Source of the DNA: Aporrectodea caliginosa
Lineage: Eukaryota > Annelida > Clitellata > Crassiclitellata > Lumbricidae
Assembly (NCBI GenBank): GCA_020284085.1
Contig: JACEVL010000828.1
Location: 284,501 to 348,500, forward strand
DNA length: 64,000 nt
Reading direction: 5' to 3'
Positions 20,816-32,084 of this stretch are shown here, one piece after another. Numbering within the stretch: the first letter of the stretch is position 1; the number at the start of each line of letters is the position of its first letter. The notes below the pieces were generated by a model. That model was not told the DNA's origin. It saw nothing but the letters and a program-made list of their open reading frames with translations, and did no database searches. The translations under genes and the position numbers were made by a program.

Positions 20816-22896
20816 GCCACGTTTGTTCGGCCAAGATCGCCTTCCCTTACCGAGAAAACATCACTGAATTCAGTTAAAAGTTCCCGCAATTGGTCTCGGG
20901 TCTCGGGTGTCACCTCCTCGGGGAGATCGGCCATCAGCATCTCGCAAGGAGCCGCCTCACCTACCGGCTCCTCACCCTTATCACGGGTCTCCCGACACTC
21001 AACTTCGACCGGGTGCAACCCTCCCAACAACTGGTCCTTAACCAACCTTACAGGATCCTCGGTCAAGTTTACTACCCGGACCTGGGTCGTTCTGGCGTCA
21101 TCGCCTACTACGACCCGTGCGAGATGAACCCCCGGACTGATTTCCTTGGCATCTGTCATCCAGGCCGGCGCTACCGACGACAAATCCCCGTACAAGGTCT
21201 TTACAGGGATGTCGAATTGACTCTTAGGCAAGACTACAACCTCCTCAGCTACAATTACCCGACGGCACCACCCTTCTCCATTACCTCTTACCAGGGAAAT
21301 ACGTTTCCGACCAATGAACAAGGCCCCGGTCCCAAAACCTAGGCGGCATCGGTGTTCCCTCAACCAATCCATACCCAGCATGGGGTCAGCTATCTGATCG
21401 GACACCAAAAATGCACTAGAGATCTCAAACCCACTCCGAATCTTAATGGGGACCCTTATCTCACCCAAAACCCGTATATCGGACCCGTTCGCAGCCATCA
21501 AGTACCGGTTACAGGGACGAATCTCTAACCCCTGGACAGTAGAGGAAGGTATGAGGCTCACCTCCGATCCGGTGTCGACCAGGCAGAGTTGAGAGCGTCC
21601 ATTGATCGTTCCCCTGACGTAGACAGCGTTGAAGGTTGCACGGTTGGGTACTCTTGGATGGGTCGTGTGATTGGCGGCCACCGGCTCCGTCGGCGTCGAA
21701 TCTTGGGTTTCTGTCTCGGTTGCATCCGGGCGATGACGGGCCCGGCGTGACTGGCGGCAGTTGCGGGCGAAGTGGCCTGGTTGGCCACAGTTGAAGCAAT
21801 TCATCTCCCGCCTCGGTCTTTCTTGGTCGTCGGCGTTGGCGTTTTCCGGGCGAGTCTCTCGGCCCGGTCCTCGGTTACGGTCTCCAGAGCGAACGTCTCG
21901 GTCCGGCCCAGCATTAGCCGGAGGCGTACGACCTCGCAGCTCCCTGAACTGCCGGTCAAACTTGCCTTCTAGCTCTCGTTGCCATCGGCGTTGCTCTTCC
22001 TTCTGGTTGGTCAGGAACCGGTCCAACTGCGCCTGGATCTGGTCGCCGACATCGGTCTCACGAGTGCCACGCACCCGGTTTGACGGTCTTCCGCGGTCGT
22101 CAGGTTCCGACGGTCTCCTCCGGTCGTCCTGGCCCGTCGTGCTTCGGTAAGCCTCCAGACGAAGCGCCGTCCGGTAAGCTTCGTCCAGTGACTTGGGCTC
22201 TCTCTCACGAATCTTGAGCGAGAGCTCCCGATCCCTCATCGCCTCCAGGAACGCGTCTTTGGCGATGATCTCCGTGGTTTCGTTGGAAGGCACTGGATAG
22301 GCGAGAACCACCAACCGACGAATTTCATGAAGGAGGTCGGAAAGGCTTTCCCCGGCACGCTGGCGGCGGTAATAGAGTTGCGCCCGGAAGGTCTCGGCTT
22401 GGCCTTCCGTCCCGTAGCGTTGACGTAGCCGCTCCACCAACTGTTCGTAGGTCGCATCAGGCTGGGCCCCGAAGTCCCAGAGCAACTGAGTGGCTGCTTT
22501 CTCCAGTGAGCAGCGAAGGAAATCGATTTTGTCCGAAGCGGTCCACCGGTTGTGCCTCGCACACACCTCGAACTGAGACAGAAACGATTCCAGTGAACCT
22601 GTCCCATCGAAACGCCCGGGTTTCATCTGCATCGGCCGGTTTTTCAGCAGGCCGCCGACGCCCTCAAGCAGCCCCGGAAGAATCCTCGACTCGTCCTTCA
22701 CTTCCCGGCTAACAGGTTCCGTGGATTTCCTCGGCTCCATCGGCTTCCATTCCTCGAAGCCAAAGTCGTCTGGCAGGCTGTTCCGGTCCGGCTTGATCTC
22801 CATCGGTCGCCTTCTCTCGGCGGGCGTAGAGGTTTTAGGCTGCAGGATGTCAAAGTCGACCAGCGGGTAGACGCGCGTGTCGTCCTCGTCTCCCAT
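20816..22896 (-). mobile_element. Gypsy (Ty3/Metaviridae)-type gag-protease remnant, 3'-truncated
   Basis: One long minus-strand frame from the Met at 22896. The order is a gag region (RFDGTGSLESFLSQFEVCAR, AATQLLWDF, RQRAGESLSDLLHEIRRL), an Arg-rich linker, a zinc knuckle CFNCGQPGHFARNC, then a retropepsin-type aspartic protease (LVDTGSEVSLIPSS, and the later MLGMDWL). It reaches only the first part of the linker before the reverse transcriptase ([13 protein letters not shown]). RT, RNase H and integrase are missing: the frame runs at about 20815 into unrelated zinc-finger sequence, so the last ~35 residues of the open frame are not element protein. GC content is well above the neighbourhood. 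Unable to move by itself. Confidence 0.88.
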
Positions 22897-22946
22897 CGGA
22901 AATCAGTGTTCTTCAATCGTCTAGCACCCCACTTCTGCTGTACCAC

Positions 22947-23632
22947 TGTGGCGAAAATTAGCCGTGGGGCAGGACTCCGGTATCTCTCTCTTTAATGTTC
23001 ACCAGGATAGCTCTTCGGAGTCTTCCCTGTTCTTCGTCCGTTCGCTGGACTCGGCCTTTCCCGTCGGGCAAAGGACTTAACGGTGCCACCGACGATGCCT
23101 AACACTAGGTTAACTAGGAAGACGGCAACGACACGGATCAACACAGCAGATTGTTTTATTAATGTCGAACAGCTTAAACACTACAACTCTGGCTTAACTC
23201 TCATTAACTGAACTTTAACTGACTTCGGAACCAACTCACACACTCGCTCACCTTACACGCAACAGGCGTCTCTATATATAGGCACAGAGGACGACAAATT
23301 GTCCGTTACTAAGGCAAGAGGCTGGTTGCTAAGGCAAGCCAAAAAGGCCCGTTACTAAGGCAAGAGGCTGGTTGCTAAGGCAAGCCAAAAAGGCCCGTTA
23401 CTAAGGCAAGAGGCTGGTTGCTAAGGCAAGCCAAAAAGGCCCGTTACTAAGGCAAGAGGCTGGTTGCTAAGGCAAGCCAAAAGGCCCGTTACTAAGGCAA
23501 GAGGCTGGTTGCTAAGGCAAGCCAAAAAGGCCCGTTACTAAGGCAAGAGGCTGGTTGCTAAGGCAAGCCAAAAAGGCCCGTTACTAAGGCAAAAGTAGTC
23601 CGTTTGCAAATCACGCGCATAGGCAAAAGTTC
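22947..23632 (-). mobile_element. Gypsy-type 5' LTR with promoter, poly(A) signal and minisatellite
   Basis: Lies directly upstream of gag on the minus strand. The LTR would begin TGAACTTTTGCC at 23632 and end ...CCACA at 22947, followed one base later by TGGTACAGCAGAAG (22945 downward), a possible primer-binding site. TATA-like CTATATATAG is at 23272-23281 and AATAAA (minus) at 23155-23160, in the right order for U3-R-U5. U3 contains a 46-bp minisatellite (about 23297-23590). Its outer edge coincides with the point where the neighbouring LINE frame stops making sense, so it probably inserted into that LINE. Exact ends are inferred from a single LTR. Confidence 0.6.
23297..23590. repeat. 46-bp minisatellite inside LTR
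   Basis: About six copies of GGCCCGTTACTAAGGCAAGA / GGCTGGTTGCTAAGGCAAGC / CAAAAA. The unit itself is an internal dimer (GTTACTAAGGCAAG and GTTGCTAAGGCAAG). Confidence 0.9.
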
Positions 23633-24688
23633 ATGCGCCTTTCAAATAATGCTACACTATCAGACCATCCCAGTAAGCAAGTCACACGTATGGCACGTTT
23701 ATGGAGAGTCTCAAGGCGTTTTAATCTAGAGGAGTAGTTTGAGCCCCAGCAGATATTACAGTATGATAAGTAAGGAAAAAACAGCGTGTAGTATAACTGT
23801 CGGAGAACAGGTTTAGTCAGATAATGCTTAATTCGTGACAGAACACTTATATTTTTTGCTAATTTCTTTGATACATGTGTGATATGCTCATTCCATTGCA
23901 GATGACGATCTACATAAACACCAAGAAATTTGGTGCATTCAGTTTGCACTATTTCCCTGTTATCTATCATAATTTCCATTGCTTGTTGGGGAGCTGGTTT
24001 ACGGTGACCACGGAACAGTATATAACATGTCTTGTCCAGATTGAGTGAAAGTTTATTGGCTTTAAACCAGTTTGATATTACTTCAAGTTCCTTATTTACT
24101 TTCTGCTGCAATACATCTATTGATTTATCAGTAAAAAAGACATTGCTGTCATCAGCAAATAGTATGAAATCAGTTTTATCAGCAATCTGAGGTAAGTCAT
24201 TTATATAGATCAAGAACAGTAATGGCCCCAATATAGATCCCTGCGGCACTCCACACCGAATGGTTTTATGAACAGACTGATAGCCTTCGTAGAGGACATA
24301 CTGAGTTCTATTTTCCAAATAATGTTGTAGCCACTGTTGTGCCATGCCTCTAATGCCATAGTGCTCAAGTTTGCCCAGCAGGATAGTATGATTAACCGTG
24401 TCAAAAGCCTTGGATAGGTCAAAGAAGATTCCCATTGCAAACTCATTTTTATCCAGGGAGTCAGATATTTTGTCTTGCATTTCTAGTAATGCCATATATG
24501 TAGAATGCCCTTTACGGAAGCCAAATTGTTGTGGAGATATTGTGTTTTCCTTAATAAAATACTCCATTAGTCTATTGTACATAACTTTCTCAAAAAACTT
24601 AGAGAAATATGTTAAGACAGAAATTGGTCTATAGTTATTAATTTTATTCCTATCACCAGACTTGTAGATGGGTATTACTTTAGCAGTT
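23633..24688 (-). mobile_element. Large LINE, ORF2 reverse transcriptase half
   Basis: Minus-strand frame with KTAKVIPIYKSGDRNKINNY, RPISVL, GFRKGHSTYMALLE, FFDLSKAFDTVNHTIL, CGVPQGSILGPLLFLIYIND and LFADDSNVFF (FADD active site), then a thumb region to about 23640. This is a jockey/CR1-group reverse transcriptase. The 3' end is cut by the LTR at 23632. The 5' half of the protein continues at 26124 on the other side of a TTAA element. Confidence 0.88.
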
Positions 24689-25054
24689 TTAACCCGTTCA
24701 GGGACCAAAACTTTATTAAGAAAATTTTTTTATGATCTGTGATAATTATTGGGGCCTTGATGGCAATGTTTGAACGTATGTATTATGTTTTTTGACTATT
24801 CTCAAATAACATATGCAAATTTGCATATGTTCGTTTTACGAACATTGGGCCAATAGGCTACTAACAACATGTGAAATATTGAACATGCATGAAATTACAT
24901 TGTAACACAATAACGTAATAAAAATGGATAATTGGTGTTAAAACCGTCTTGGATCAGAGTGAGAATTGCTGGGGCAGGGTTAGGGGGTTCAACCCCTAGT
25001 CTTTCGTAGGCTCCCATAGTAAAGTCTACATTTCACACCCAAACTGCACATAAA

Positions 25055-25450
25055 TCAACGTCTAACCTCCCCCCAGTTATTTGTTGCAATTCCCATACTG
25101 TCTTGGATGCGCTTCTTGTCAACACTGAAGCAGCGTCTCTTGGACACAGTTGGACTCACACCGACATGGTATGATGCTATGAACACTGGCTTGTTGTCTT
25201 TCCACAATGCCACCACGACACTTCCATTGCCCTGATATTCGATTTCTCTACCTGCTCTCTTCATCGCACTGGATTTCATGAGAGGGCAGTCTCACAAGCA
25301 GTTCCCCCGTATTGTCCCAGTGGCAGCAAAAACTGTATCTTCAGTGTTGTGAGGAGTACCAATGAAGTGAAGAAGTTGTCGAAAGTAAGAGTGTGACACT
25401 GGGGATGTTCAACTATCGTCAGAAGCTGCCAGACAGCTTGACTACCGAGG
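25055..25450 (-). pseudogene. piggyBac transposase remnant
   Basis: On the minus strand, HTLTFDNFFTSLVLL contains the 'DN-F/W-FTS' block with the second catalytic aspartate of piggyBac transposases. After a frameshift it continues DTVFAATGTIRGNCL, a stop, then REIEYQGNGSVVVALWKDNK, PVFIASYHVGV and SKRRC, matching the family's G.Y......V..W.DNK.V...S block. N-terminal and final aspartate regions are not seen. The 5' side is replaced by microsatellite. Inactive. Confidence 0.8.
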
Positions 25451-25454
25451 CTGT

Positions 25455-25458
<4 letters not shown>

Positions 25459-25534
<76 letters not shown>

Positions 25535-25535
25535 T

Positions 25536-25572
<37 letters not shown>

Positions 25573-25651
25573 AGCACACAGACACACACATGCACACACA
25601 GACACACACAGACACACACACAGACACACACAGACACACACACACACACAT
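25459..25651 (+). repeat. (CT)n followed by (CA)n microsatellite
   Basis: About 58 bases of CT then about 135 bases of CA with occasional G. The six-frame open reading frames here are artefacts. Confidence 0.95.
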
Positions 25652-26127
25652 ATATATGATTTGGTTGATACACGTAGCTCAAGATCAGAAATATGCATAT
25701 GTAAATCAACGTTGACTTGACTTGACGCCATCAGTAGCGTATTGGACCAATGTTCGTAAAACGAACATGACCCAGATATGAAAATTTTGCGACTCCATTT
25801 ATTACAATAAAATTATGCAAATGGCATGTGCTTTGTGCTAAATATGTGCACTTGTCAAATACCCATCAGCTCGTACGATATCACGCATCGAACCAAAATT
25901 ACAAATTTTCAAACAAAAGATGGTGAACATACTGGATTTGAGGTATTTAGCATAAGACAAAAACAGTTCAAAACTTTCAAAACAAATTTTTTTGCGATTT
26001 ATCCGACAAATCAAACCTTTCGCTTACATAAGAGCACTTGAATACAAAACTAGAGTGATGACCTCAACCAATTTGATGTCATCAAAAAATGTGTTCGTAA
26101 AACGAACATTGGTCCAAAACGGGTTAA

Positions 26128-27508
26128 TGTCGTCAGGGACAATACCAGTGTCAAAAGAACAATTAATAATATCGGCAAGTAGAGGTGCAATAATTCCCAT
26201 AGAGGCCTTGCCAACTTGTGGACTTATCCCATCTGGTCCACAGCTAGTCGAGGAACGTAGTTGATTGGCAATTGCCATTATTTCCTGAGGGGAAGTTCCA
26301 ATAAGACCCATTGAGGAGGGTGGAGAATTACTTAAAAAGGAGCCAAATTTACTGGTAGTCTCACTAATTCTAGATGCCAGTGTTGGGCCTACATTCACAA
26401 AATAGTCATTAAATTTATCTGCAATTTTCCCTTTATCTGTAACTTCAATACCTTCAATTATAAATGAATCTACTCTTGAGGAGTTTTCACATGCAAGCAT
26501 TGTCTTAATTATTTTCCAGGTCTTCCTTAAGTTGTACTCACACTCAATGAATTTATCAGCATAATACTTTTTTTCTGCCGCATTTCTGAGTTTTTTAAAT
26601 ATGTTTCTATATTTAGTAAATTTTGCCTTATTTACATTATTCGTTTTTTTTAGATATTTAGAATAGAGTCGAGATTTTTATTTGCTGATTTCAATAGAGC
26701 AGGCGTCATCCAAAGCTTTTTTATTTTATGAGCTTTACTGCCTGTGCCCTCAAGGACTGGAAAAGCTATTTCGTAGCATTTTAAGTAATTGTTCACGAAT
26801 GCTTGATAAGCCTCAGTTGGATCATTAGCATTACAGTGATAAGAGATGTCTGTCCAGTCCGTATTATTCAGAAGGGTGTGAAATAATGCAGTAGTTTTGT
26901 CATTTATCAGTCTTCTGGTAAAACTGGGGCATGTACTATTCATTACAGGGTTGAGATCAGTGGTAAATAGAATAGGTAGATGGTCAGATATGTCATTCAT
27001 GATGATTGAGGAGTTCTGGTTGTTAGATAGGATGTTTGTGAAGATGTTATCAATTAATGTAGCCGTTGTAGTGGTTATTCTAGTTGGTCGTAGAATTGTT
27101 GGCAAGAGCTGATGGGACATCAGAATGTTAAAGAATATACTAGTAGGACTGTGTCTGGCTGTTTTCAATAAATCTATGTTAAAGTCTCCTGCTAATATTA
27201 TATTTTTTTGTTCATGTTGGATAATTTATCCATCATATGATCAAGGTCCTCATTAAACTGATCTAGTTTGGGTCCAGGAGGGCGGTACATAGTCCCTATC
27301 ACCACATCCTTACCATTTGCTTGGGGCAGTTTTATAAAAATACTTTCAAAAGTATTATTTTGTGCATTAGTCCAGTCACCATTAATCTGCTCAAATCTTA
27401 TATCTTTCCTAACAAAGAAACCAGTACCTCCTCCTCTAGAGCCAGTCCTAGCCTTATGAATAAAGTGAAACCCCGGGATAAATACTGTATCCTCTGTATT
27501 GTCATTTA
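26128..27508 (-). mobile_element. Large LINE, ORF2 endonuclease and pre-RT region
   Basis: Minus-strand fragments in order: an endonuclease part (GFHFIHKARTGSRGGGTGFF, VVIGTMYRPPG), a frameshift near 27205, then LAGDFNID, TLIDNIFTNI and NDISDHLPILF. These are apurinic-type endonuclease blocks, with GDFN and SDH carrying catalytic residues. They are followed by a Lys-rich spacer (AEKKYYADKFIECEYNLRKT) and SSTSCGPDGISPQ to GIVPDDI at the TTAA insertion. Two or more frame changes and a premature stop show it is dead even without the insertion. Confidence 0.82.
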
Positions 27509-27509
27509 G

Positions 27510-28031
27510 CTATGTTTCTGTTACAGCAAGGACAATGGCTCCAGTCTGTACCAAAAATAGCTGAATATCTGGTAATTTATTCATTATGCTTCTGCAATTT
27601 ATATGGGCCACCGAAAGACAATTTCTATAATGCACAGTATCATCGACATTCAACTGTTCCAGTGAAATATATTTACTAGAGCACACATTTATGCAGTTGT
27701 AAAAGTTCGCATCAGGATCAATGTCAGGGTTTCTCAGCAATGTGCGGTCATCATCCACATGTTCGATTGGGTTAAATACTGCCTCTGGAAGAACCTTGTT
27801 GTGGGAAACTGTCAATGCACTTATAAATTCATACTCATCCTCAATATGGTTGAAAGCAAAGAGAGACATATTACACTGTTTACAAAACCACTGTGATTGA
27901 ATGGTAGAAGATGTCACATGGCGAGTATCTATTAAACCAATACAAGAGTTATGAAAATATAGACCACAGATAGAACATATCGTACTTTTATACCTATTGG
28001 AGATCAGTTTTGAACAATAGTCACAAGACAT
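27510..28031 (-). mobile_element. Large LINE, ORF2 N-terminus with PHD-like zinc finger
   Basis: A Met at 28031 starts CDYCSKLISNRYKSTICSIC, then GLYFHNSCIGL and WFCKQCNMSLF, a C4HC3-like PHD arrangement often found at the N-terminus of CR1-group ORF2 or ORF1 proteins. It ends SVAHINCRSIMNKLPDIQLF and VLAVTET, the first block of the endonuclease. A stop interrupts at 27510, after which the endonuclease continues. Confidence 0.8.
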
Positions 28032-28104
28032 GAAGATTTACTTCATCTTCATGTGCCAAGCAGTATTGATAGAGTTTTATGGGATAAATCCATAGTTGCT
28101 ATCT

Positions 28105-28560
28105 TCAGTCTGTTTCAGTTAAGTAGGTCAGCATAGGAAAGTTACTATACCAATGATTCTTGAAGTTTCTGAAGTTCATCCAAGGTTCCAACACGAGCTG
28201 ATTTCTCACCGGCAGATGCTGATTTCCTGTAATAGACGATGCCACCTGAAGTCCAAGTACCGGTGATCTTCTTTTCTTTAAGAAGTTGGCGAGCACAAGC
28301 GAAGATCTGTGCATTCAGTTTCGTTAGATGTTCGTTTATGAAAACTGGGGCACCAGCGTTGCTTCCTGAGTGAAGAGTTCGAAGCCTTCTGCGTGAACCA
28401 TAAACATCTTCTTTGATGCGATGGGATGTGAAGATCACGATGATGGGTCGATGTTTGTCCATTTTCCCCCGGGGGAGTCGATGGGCAAACGAGCCATCCT
28501 GGATTGTTTATGTAGACAAATAGACAATGCAACACAGCAATTGACATATCCTCACCTCTT
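28105..28560 (-). mobile_element. Large LINE, ORF1 C-terminal part
   Basis: The minus frame 28462-28145 reads KHRPIIVIFTSHRIKEDVYG, VFINEHLTKLNAQIFACARQ and LLKEKKITGTWTSGGIVYYR. This is the conserved 'RPIIV.F......VF.NE.LT......F..AR.L......TWT..G.V' block that I associate with ORF1 proteins of echinoderm-type CR1/jockey LINEs, an RNA-binding-like domain. It lies just 5' of ORF2 on the same strand. The upstream part of ORF1 fades out near 28540. Confidence 0.65.
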
Positions 28561-28639
28561 GAAACTGGATACCGCAATGCGATTAATGTCATTTAAAAAA
28601 ATCATTTATCAAATTCACATAATCACAATTTCATACTAA

Positions 28640-29120
28640 ATTTCTGTAAATTTCTTTATAATTAGAGTCATATATGGACCTTTTAAACCAGAAATTGATT
28701 TCACATTTACTTTTACTATTAGGCCTATTATTCAGGGCTTTTAAAAGAAATTTTTAGAACTGCACGACCCTTTAAAAAGCCATAGTGAATGATTCCAAAT
28801 CGGATGACAATGCACATTCTAAAACTAGTTTTAACTGCACAAAAATGCTTCTACAGCTGCACAAATTCATTTAGACCTGCCTTTTTGTGTAGAACTGCAC
28901 ACTAAAAAACCCCTGTTATTATTATTATTACACTTATTATTATTCGTTAAATGTAGTTTGATAGCGTTTTTCAGGCTTACACCAGACTTGGAGTTAATAA
29001 TAAAAACGAGGGGTCCTGATGGATGTCTGCCGAGGGGCCCGATTTGGCTCTCGACGCCCATGACACTACAGTATGTATGCATGTAATTACATATTACACG
29101 TATGTATGTAAAAGTCCATA
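28640..29120. other. AT-rich stretch with no recognised feature
   Basis: Contains a short (TTA)n at about 28916-28946 and a repeated 'CTGCAC' phrase (28755-28905). No gene seen. Confidence 0.4.
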
Positions 29121-29393
29121 TAAGGTGGCAGTAGCCTATTTACAACACGAAGAAGTGGAAAGACTAATTAGGACGCAAGATGGGGAATTCTGTCACACGA
29201 CACGCCAACACGGTGACGGTGCGCGCATCGGTCTGCGCCCTTCGCGAACGACTATCGGTTTTTCCTCTTGCCATTTTGCTTCGTCTCTTCGGACAGTCGT
29301 CTGTTTTGCCCATTTCGCTGCTTCTTTTCACAATGCGTTAACAACGAATGTTTGCAAACGTTTCAGGAAACTCGACATAACTATTATACGAAG

Positions 29394-29846
29394 ATGGAGC
29401 GACGTGGTGACGCTGCTCCCACCGCCACTTCCTCCGCCGCCTCAGCCGCAGAGAGAGAGCGCGCGCGAAGTTCCCGCGGCACGAAATGTCTTTTCACCTC
29501 AAACGACGTACAAGAACCAACCTTAGACGCGAATGCCACCACCAATCGATGTTTCGACCTGGCGGGACGCCAGGAGTCGCGGGGATTCCTGCTTTTGGAC
29601 AACATGAGCAACGACTGGGAATTCTGCCCTGCGACGGGAACCGGGCAAGAAAGCGCTGAGCAATGCGTTTCCGAGGCGGCAGGCCGTATAAACGAAGTCG
29701 GACGACTTCCGGTTCGCCGACGTCAAGCGGTCTGTTCCGAACTGCGACGTCGCCGCTCGCAGCAGTCGCCAGATTTGAAGGAAGAACCAGGCAGGAAGAG
29801 GAGTTGGTGGAAGACCGACAGCAGGACGACGACTTTCCCGAAGTGA
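29394..29846 (+). CDS. GC-rich open frame, possible first exon, function unknown
   Basis: ATG at 29394 opens a 150-codon frame beginning MERRGDAAPTATSSAASAAE. It is GC- and CpG-rich in an otherwise AT-rich region. All frames are fairly open, so length alone is weak evidence. A different frame at about 29845-29920 gives EEEWVEHESSDREPPFEV immediately before a strong donor-like TGTAAGTATG at 29920-29929. This hints at a real exon with an indel or another start. No domain recognised. It could be a host CpG-rich promoter/first exon or a transposase N-terminus. Confidence 0.25.
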   Translation: MERRGDAAPTATSSAASAAERERARSSRGTKCLFTSNDVQEPTLDANATTNRCFDLAGRQESRGFLLLDNMSNDWEFCPATGTGQESAEQCVSEAAGRINEVGRLPVRRRQAVCSELRRRRSQQSPDLKEEPGRKRSWWKTDSRTTTFPK

Positions 29847-30514
29847 AGAGGAGTGGGTGGAACACGAGTCTTCTGACCGAGAGCCGCCGTTTGAAGTGCA
29901 TCCGCCGTCTGCTGCATTTGTGTAAGTATGCCTATATATTCGTGTCTTTCGTAGCAACACTTTATGCATGAAGCCACAATGCACGAAATAAGAGTATCAT
30001 GCGCCACTGTTAACGCCTGCGCAATGTGTTCAGCCGTATAGGTGTTTCCTGAGTTCGGAGTTTGCTGTTAGTATAGTGGACCTCTGCTGCGAAACAACGG
30101 ACGGGAAAAGTCTCCAAGACGGGTTGTCGGTATCGAAGCATTTGCGACCGAACAGAGAGAAGGACGTTGTGAATAATGCTCGATATGCATGCTGGCGTAC
30201 ACTTTTCGATAAGTGCAGGAAGATTTCCTAGAAGTTTCTTAGCTATTTCCAGAGAACCGGTTTCGGATGGTGGAGCCGAAGGGCCAGAGAGTTAAGTCAT
30301 GTGACACGGTTGGGCATGGGGAAGCGGTCTAAGAAGACATTATATGGTTTACCCAGATATTTATCTATCTACGTGTTTACGCGGTTCACGACGACCGGGA
30401 GGGAGGTTCAGAGTTGCTGTACGGAAGGCCAATACAAGCAGAGCGTAAATTATCCGCAATCGGTGAACGACTTGACATCGGTTCATGTAAGTGCAGTTAT
30501 AGGTTGTTGGATAT

Positions 30515-31432
30515 CAGTGATGGGTACGATTAGCTAGAATTGCTAATCGATTAGAATTAGAATTAGCTCCTGAAATTTGCTAATCGACTAGAATTAGAAT
30601 TAGCGCCTGAAAGTCGCTACATCGATTAGAATTTTAATTATCAAATCTCCCAGCTAATTGATTAGAATTAGAAGTAGCAGCAGCGAATGGATTAGCAATT
30701 AGATTTCGATAATCAATAGTTCGAAACATATATTTGCTTCACGAATTTGTCAAATTTTAATTAAAGCACAGCAAGTTACTACAGCAGGTTGCTGTCGCCT
30801 GTTACAATGCGTAAAGCTGTAGCGTATTACAATACCTAAAGCTGTACCCTAATACAATGCCTAAAGCTGCACAACTGCATTACGTGAGCACTGAGCACAG
30901 TCCACAAACCACCAAGCAACACCACATCGGTAAATACATGCTGCAGTTCTTGACATAGCTACTGCATAAGTTTACTATTTCATGTTGCAATTGGCATGTC
31001 TTGAATAATTGCATAGCTTAGCCTACTGCGCATAGCATGCACAATGTAGCCAGCAGAACTAAACAAGCGTTCCATGGCAGCTGAGGTTGCAGGAACCATC
31101 GACGTATAATATTATTTTTTATTACACAGTGATGCTCACAAGATAAAGAACATAAAGACGAGCAAAATAATCTTTCAGTGTTACATGAGCGGAATGAACA
31201 TATAACCATGAACAGATAATTGAAAGTTTGAAACAGCCTTCAGATAAATAAGTAAGTAAGTAATTCTTAAAACTCAATAATATTATTAATAAACTCATTC
31301 TTAATGAATGCGTTCTCGGCTTCATTTTCAAACATCTAATCGATCAGCTAATCGATTTTCGATTAGAATTAGCTACTTGTCTAATCGATTAGCTGATCGA
31401 TTGTCACCTAATCGATTAGTTACCCATCTCTG
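30515..31432. mobile_element. hAT element, internally deleted
   Basis: 8-bp flanks TTGGATAT (30507-30514) and TTGGATCT (31433-31440), one mismatch apart. Inverted ends are CAGTGATGGGTA and CAGAGATGGGTA. Subterminal regions are crowded with CTAATCGATTAG words on both sides. It contains a hAT dimerisation-domain remnant (30990-31105, minus). 918 bases. Confidence 0.85.
30990..31105 (-). pseudogene. hAT transposase C-terminal (hATC) remnant
   Basis: The minus strand reads MVPATSAAMERLFSSAGYIV then HAMRSRLSYAIIQDM, the diagnostic hAT dimerisation motif (PATS...ER.FS.AG......R..L). Only this segment survives. Confidence 0.85.
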
Positions 31433-32084
31433 TTGGATCTGGCCATATATCGGTCTGTTCTGCCGTTGACATTCCATTTTACGTAGCATCGCATCGAGGA
31501 GACGGCGTGAGAAAAGGCTTGCCGAATACATCTTGGCATCGCCCGAAGTAAAGGTGAGGAAATGATTTGTGTCTTTAACGTTCTTCCTAGACTTTCTGCG
31601 ATGAGGTCGGTGCATAAAAAGGCGTGAATCCGATTAGCGAAGCAGTTACTGCAGAAGACGAATTCCCACTGCTGAACATGATATCAGTAATAAATAATAT
31701 GTAGCATATAGGGTGCCGCAATAAAAAGCTGATCTCATACCAAATCCACCGAGGTCGAAAAAGCATCGTCAACAGTTCCGCGCACGACGACGATGGTAGT
31801 ACAAACTTTCATTATGATACCAAGAAATCGTTATGACGCTGCTTTCGGGCGACTGCATCAGAACTGCCAGTTGCCCTTATATGCCTGTGTTATTTGAATA
31901 ACACTAAGACCTAACGTGGGTCGTGTGGGACTAATGTGCTTGCATTTTTACGATGTCGAATGTCATTAGAAGAAAGTATGCATTACATTCCGGAAATGAA
32001 TATGATTTCTTGTCAATAAGTGTACTAACAAGGAATACTAAAAACTGAAGAATGTCTGAATCTTTAGAAATAGGTTAAGAATTA

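Larger units (their letters stand above)
24693..26123. mobile_element. piggyBac-type element inserted in the LINE
   Basis: TTAA at 24689-24692 and 26124-26127 flank inverted CCCGTT ends (CCCGTTCAGGGACCAAAAC, and CCCGTTTTGGACCAA on the other strand). Removing it rejoins the LINE frame: host codons before the insertion read GIVPDDI and resume KTAKVIPIYK. Subterminal TGTTCGT-AAA/TTT-ACGAACA palindromes occur at about 24828-24844, 25749-25766 and 26091-26107. It contains a broken piggyBac transposase (25055-25450) and a long (CT)n(CA)n tract. 1,431 bases. Confidence 0.88.

Noticed and set aside
25393..25731. Several open frames of 65-96 residues on both strands
   Set aside because: Translations of (CT)n(CA)n only (Leu-Ser, Cys-Val and Glu-Arg runs).
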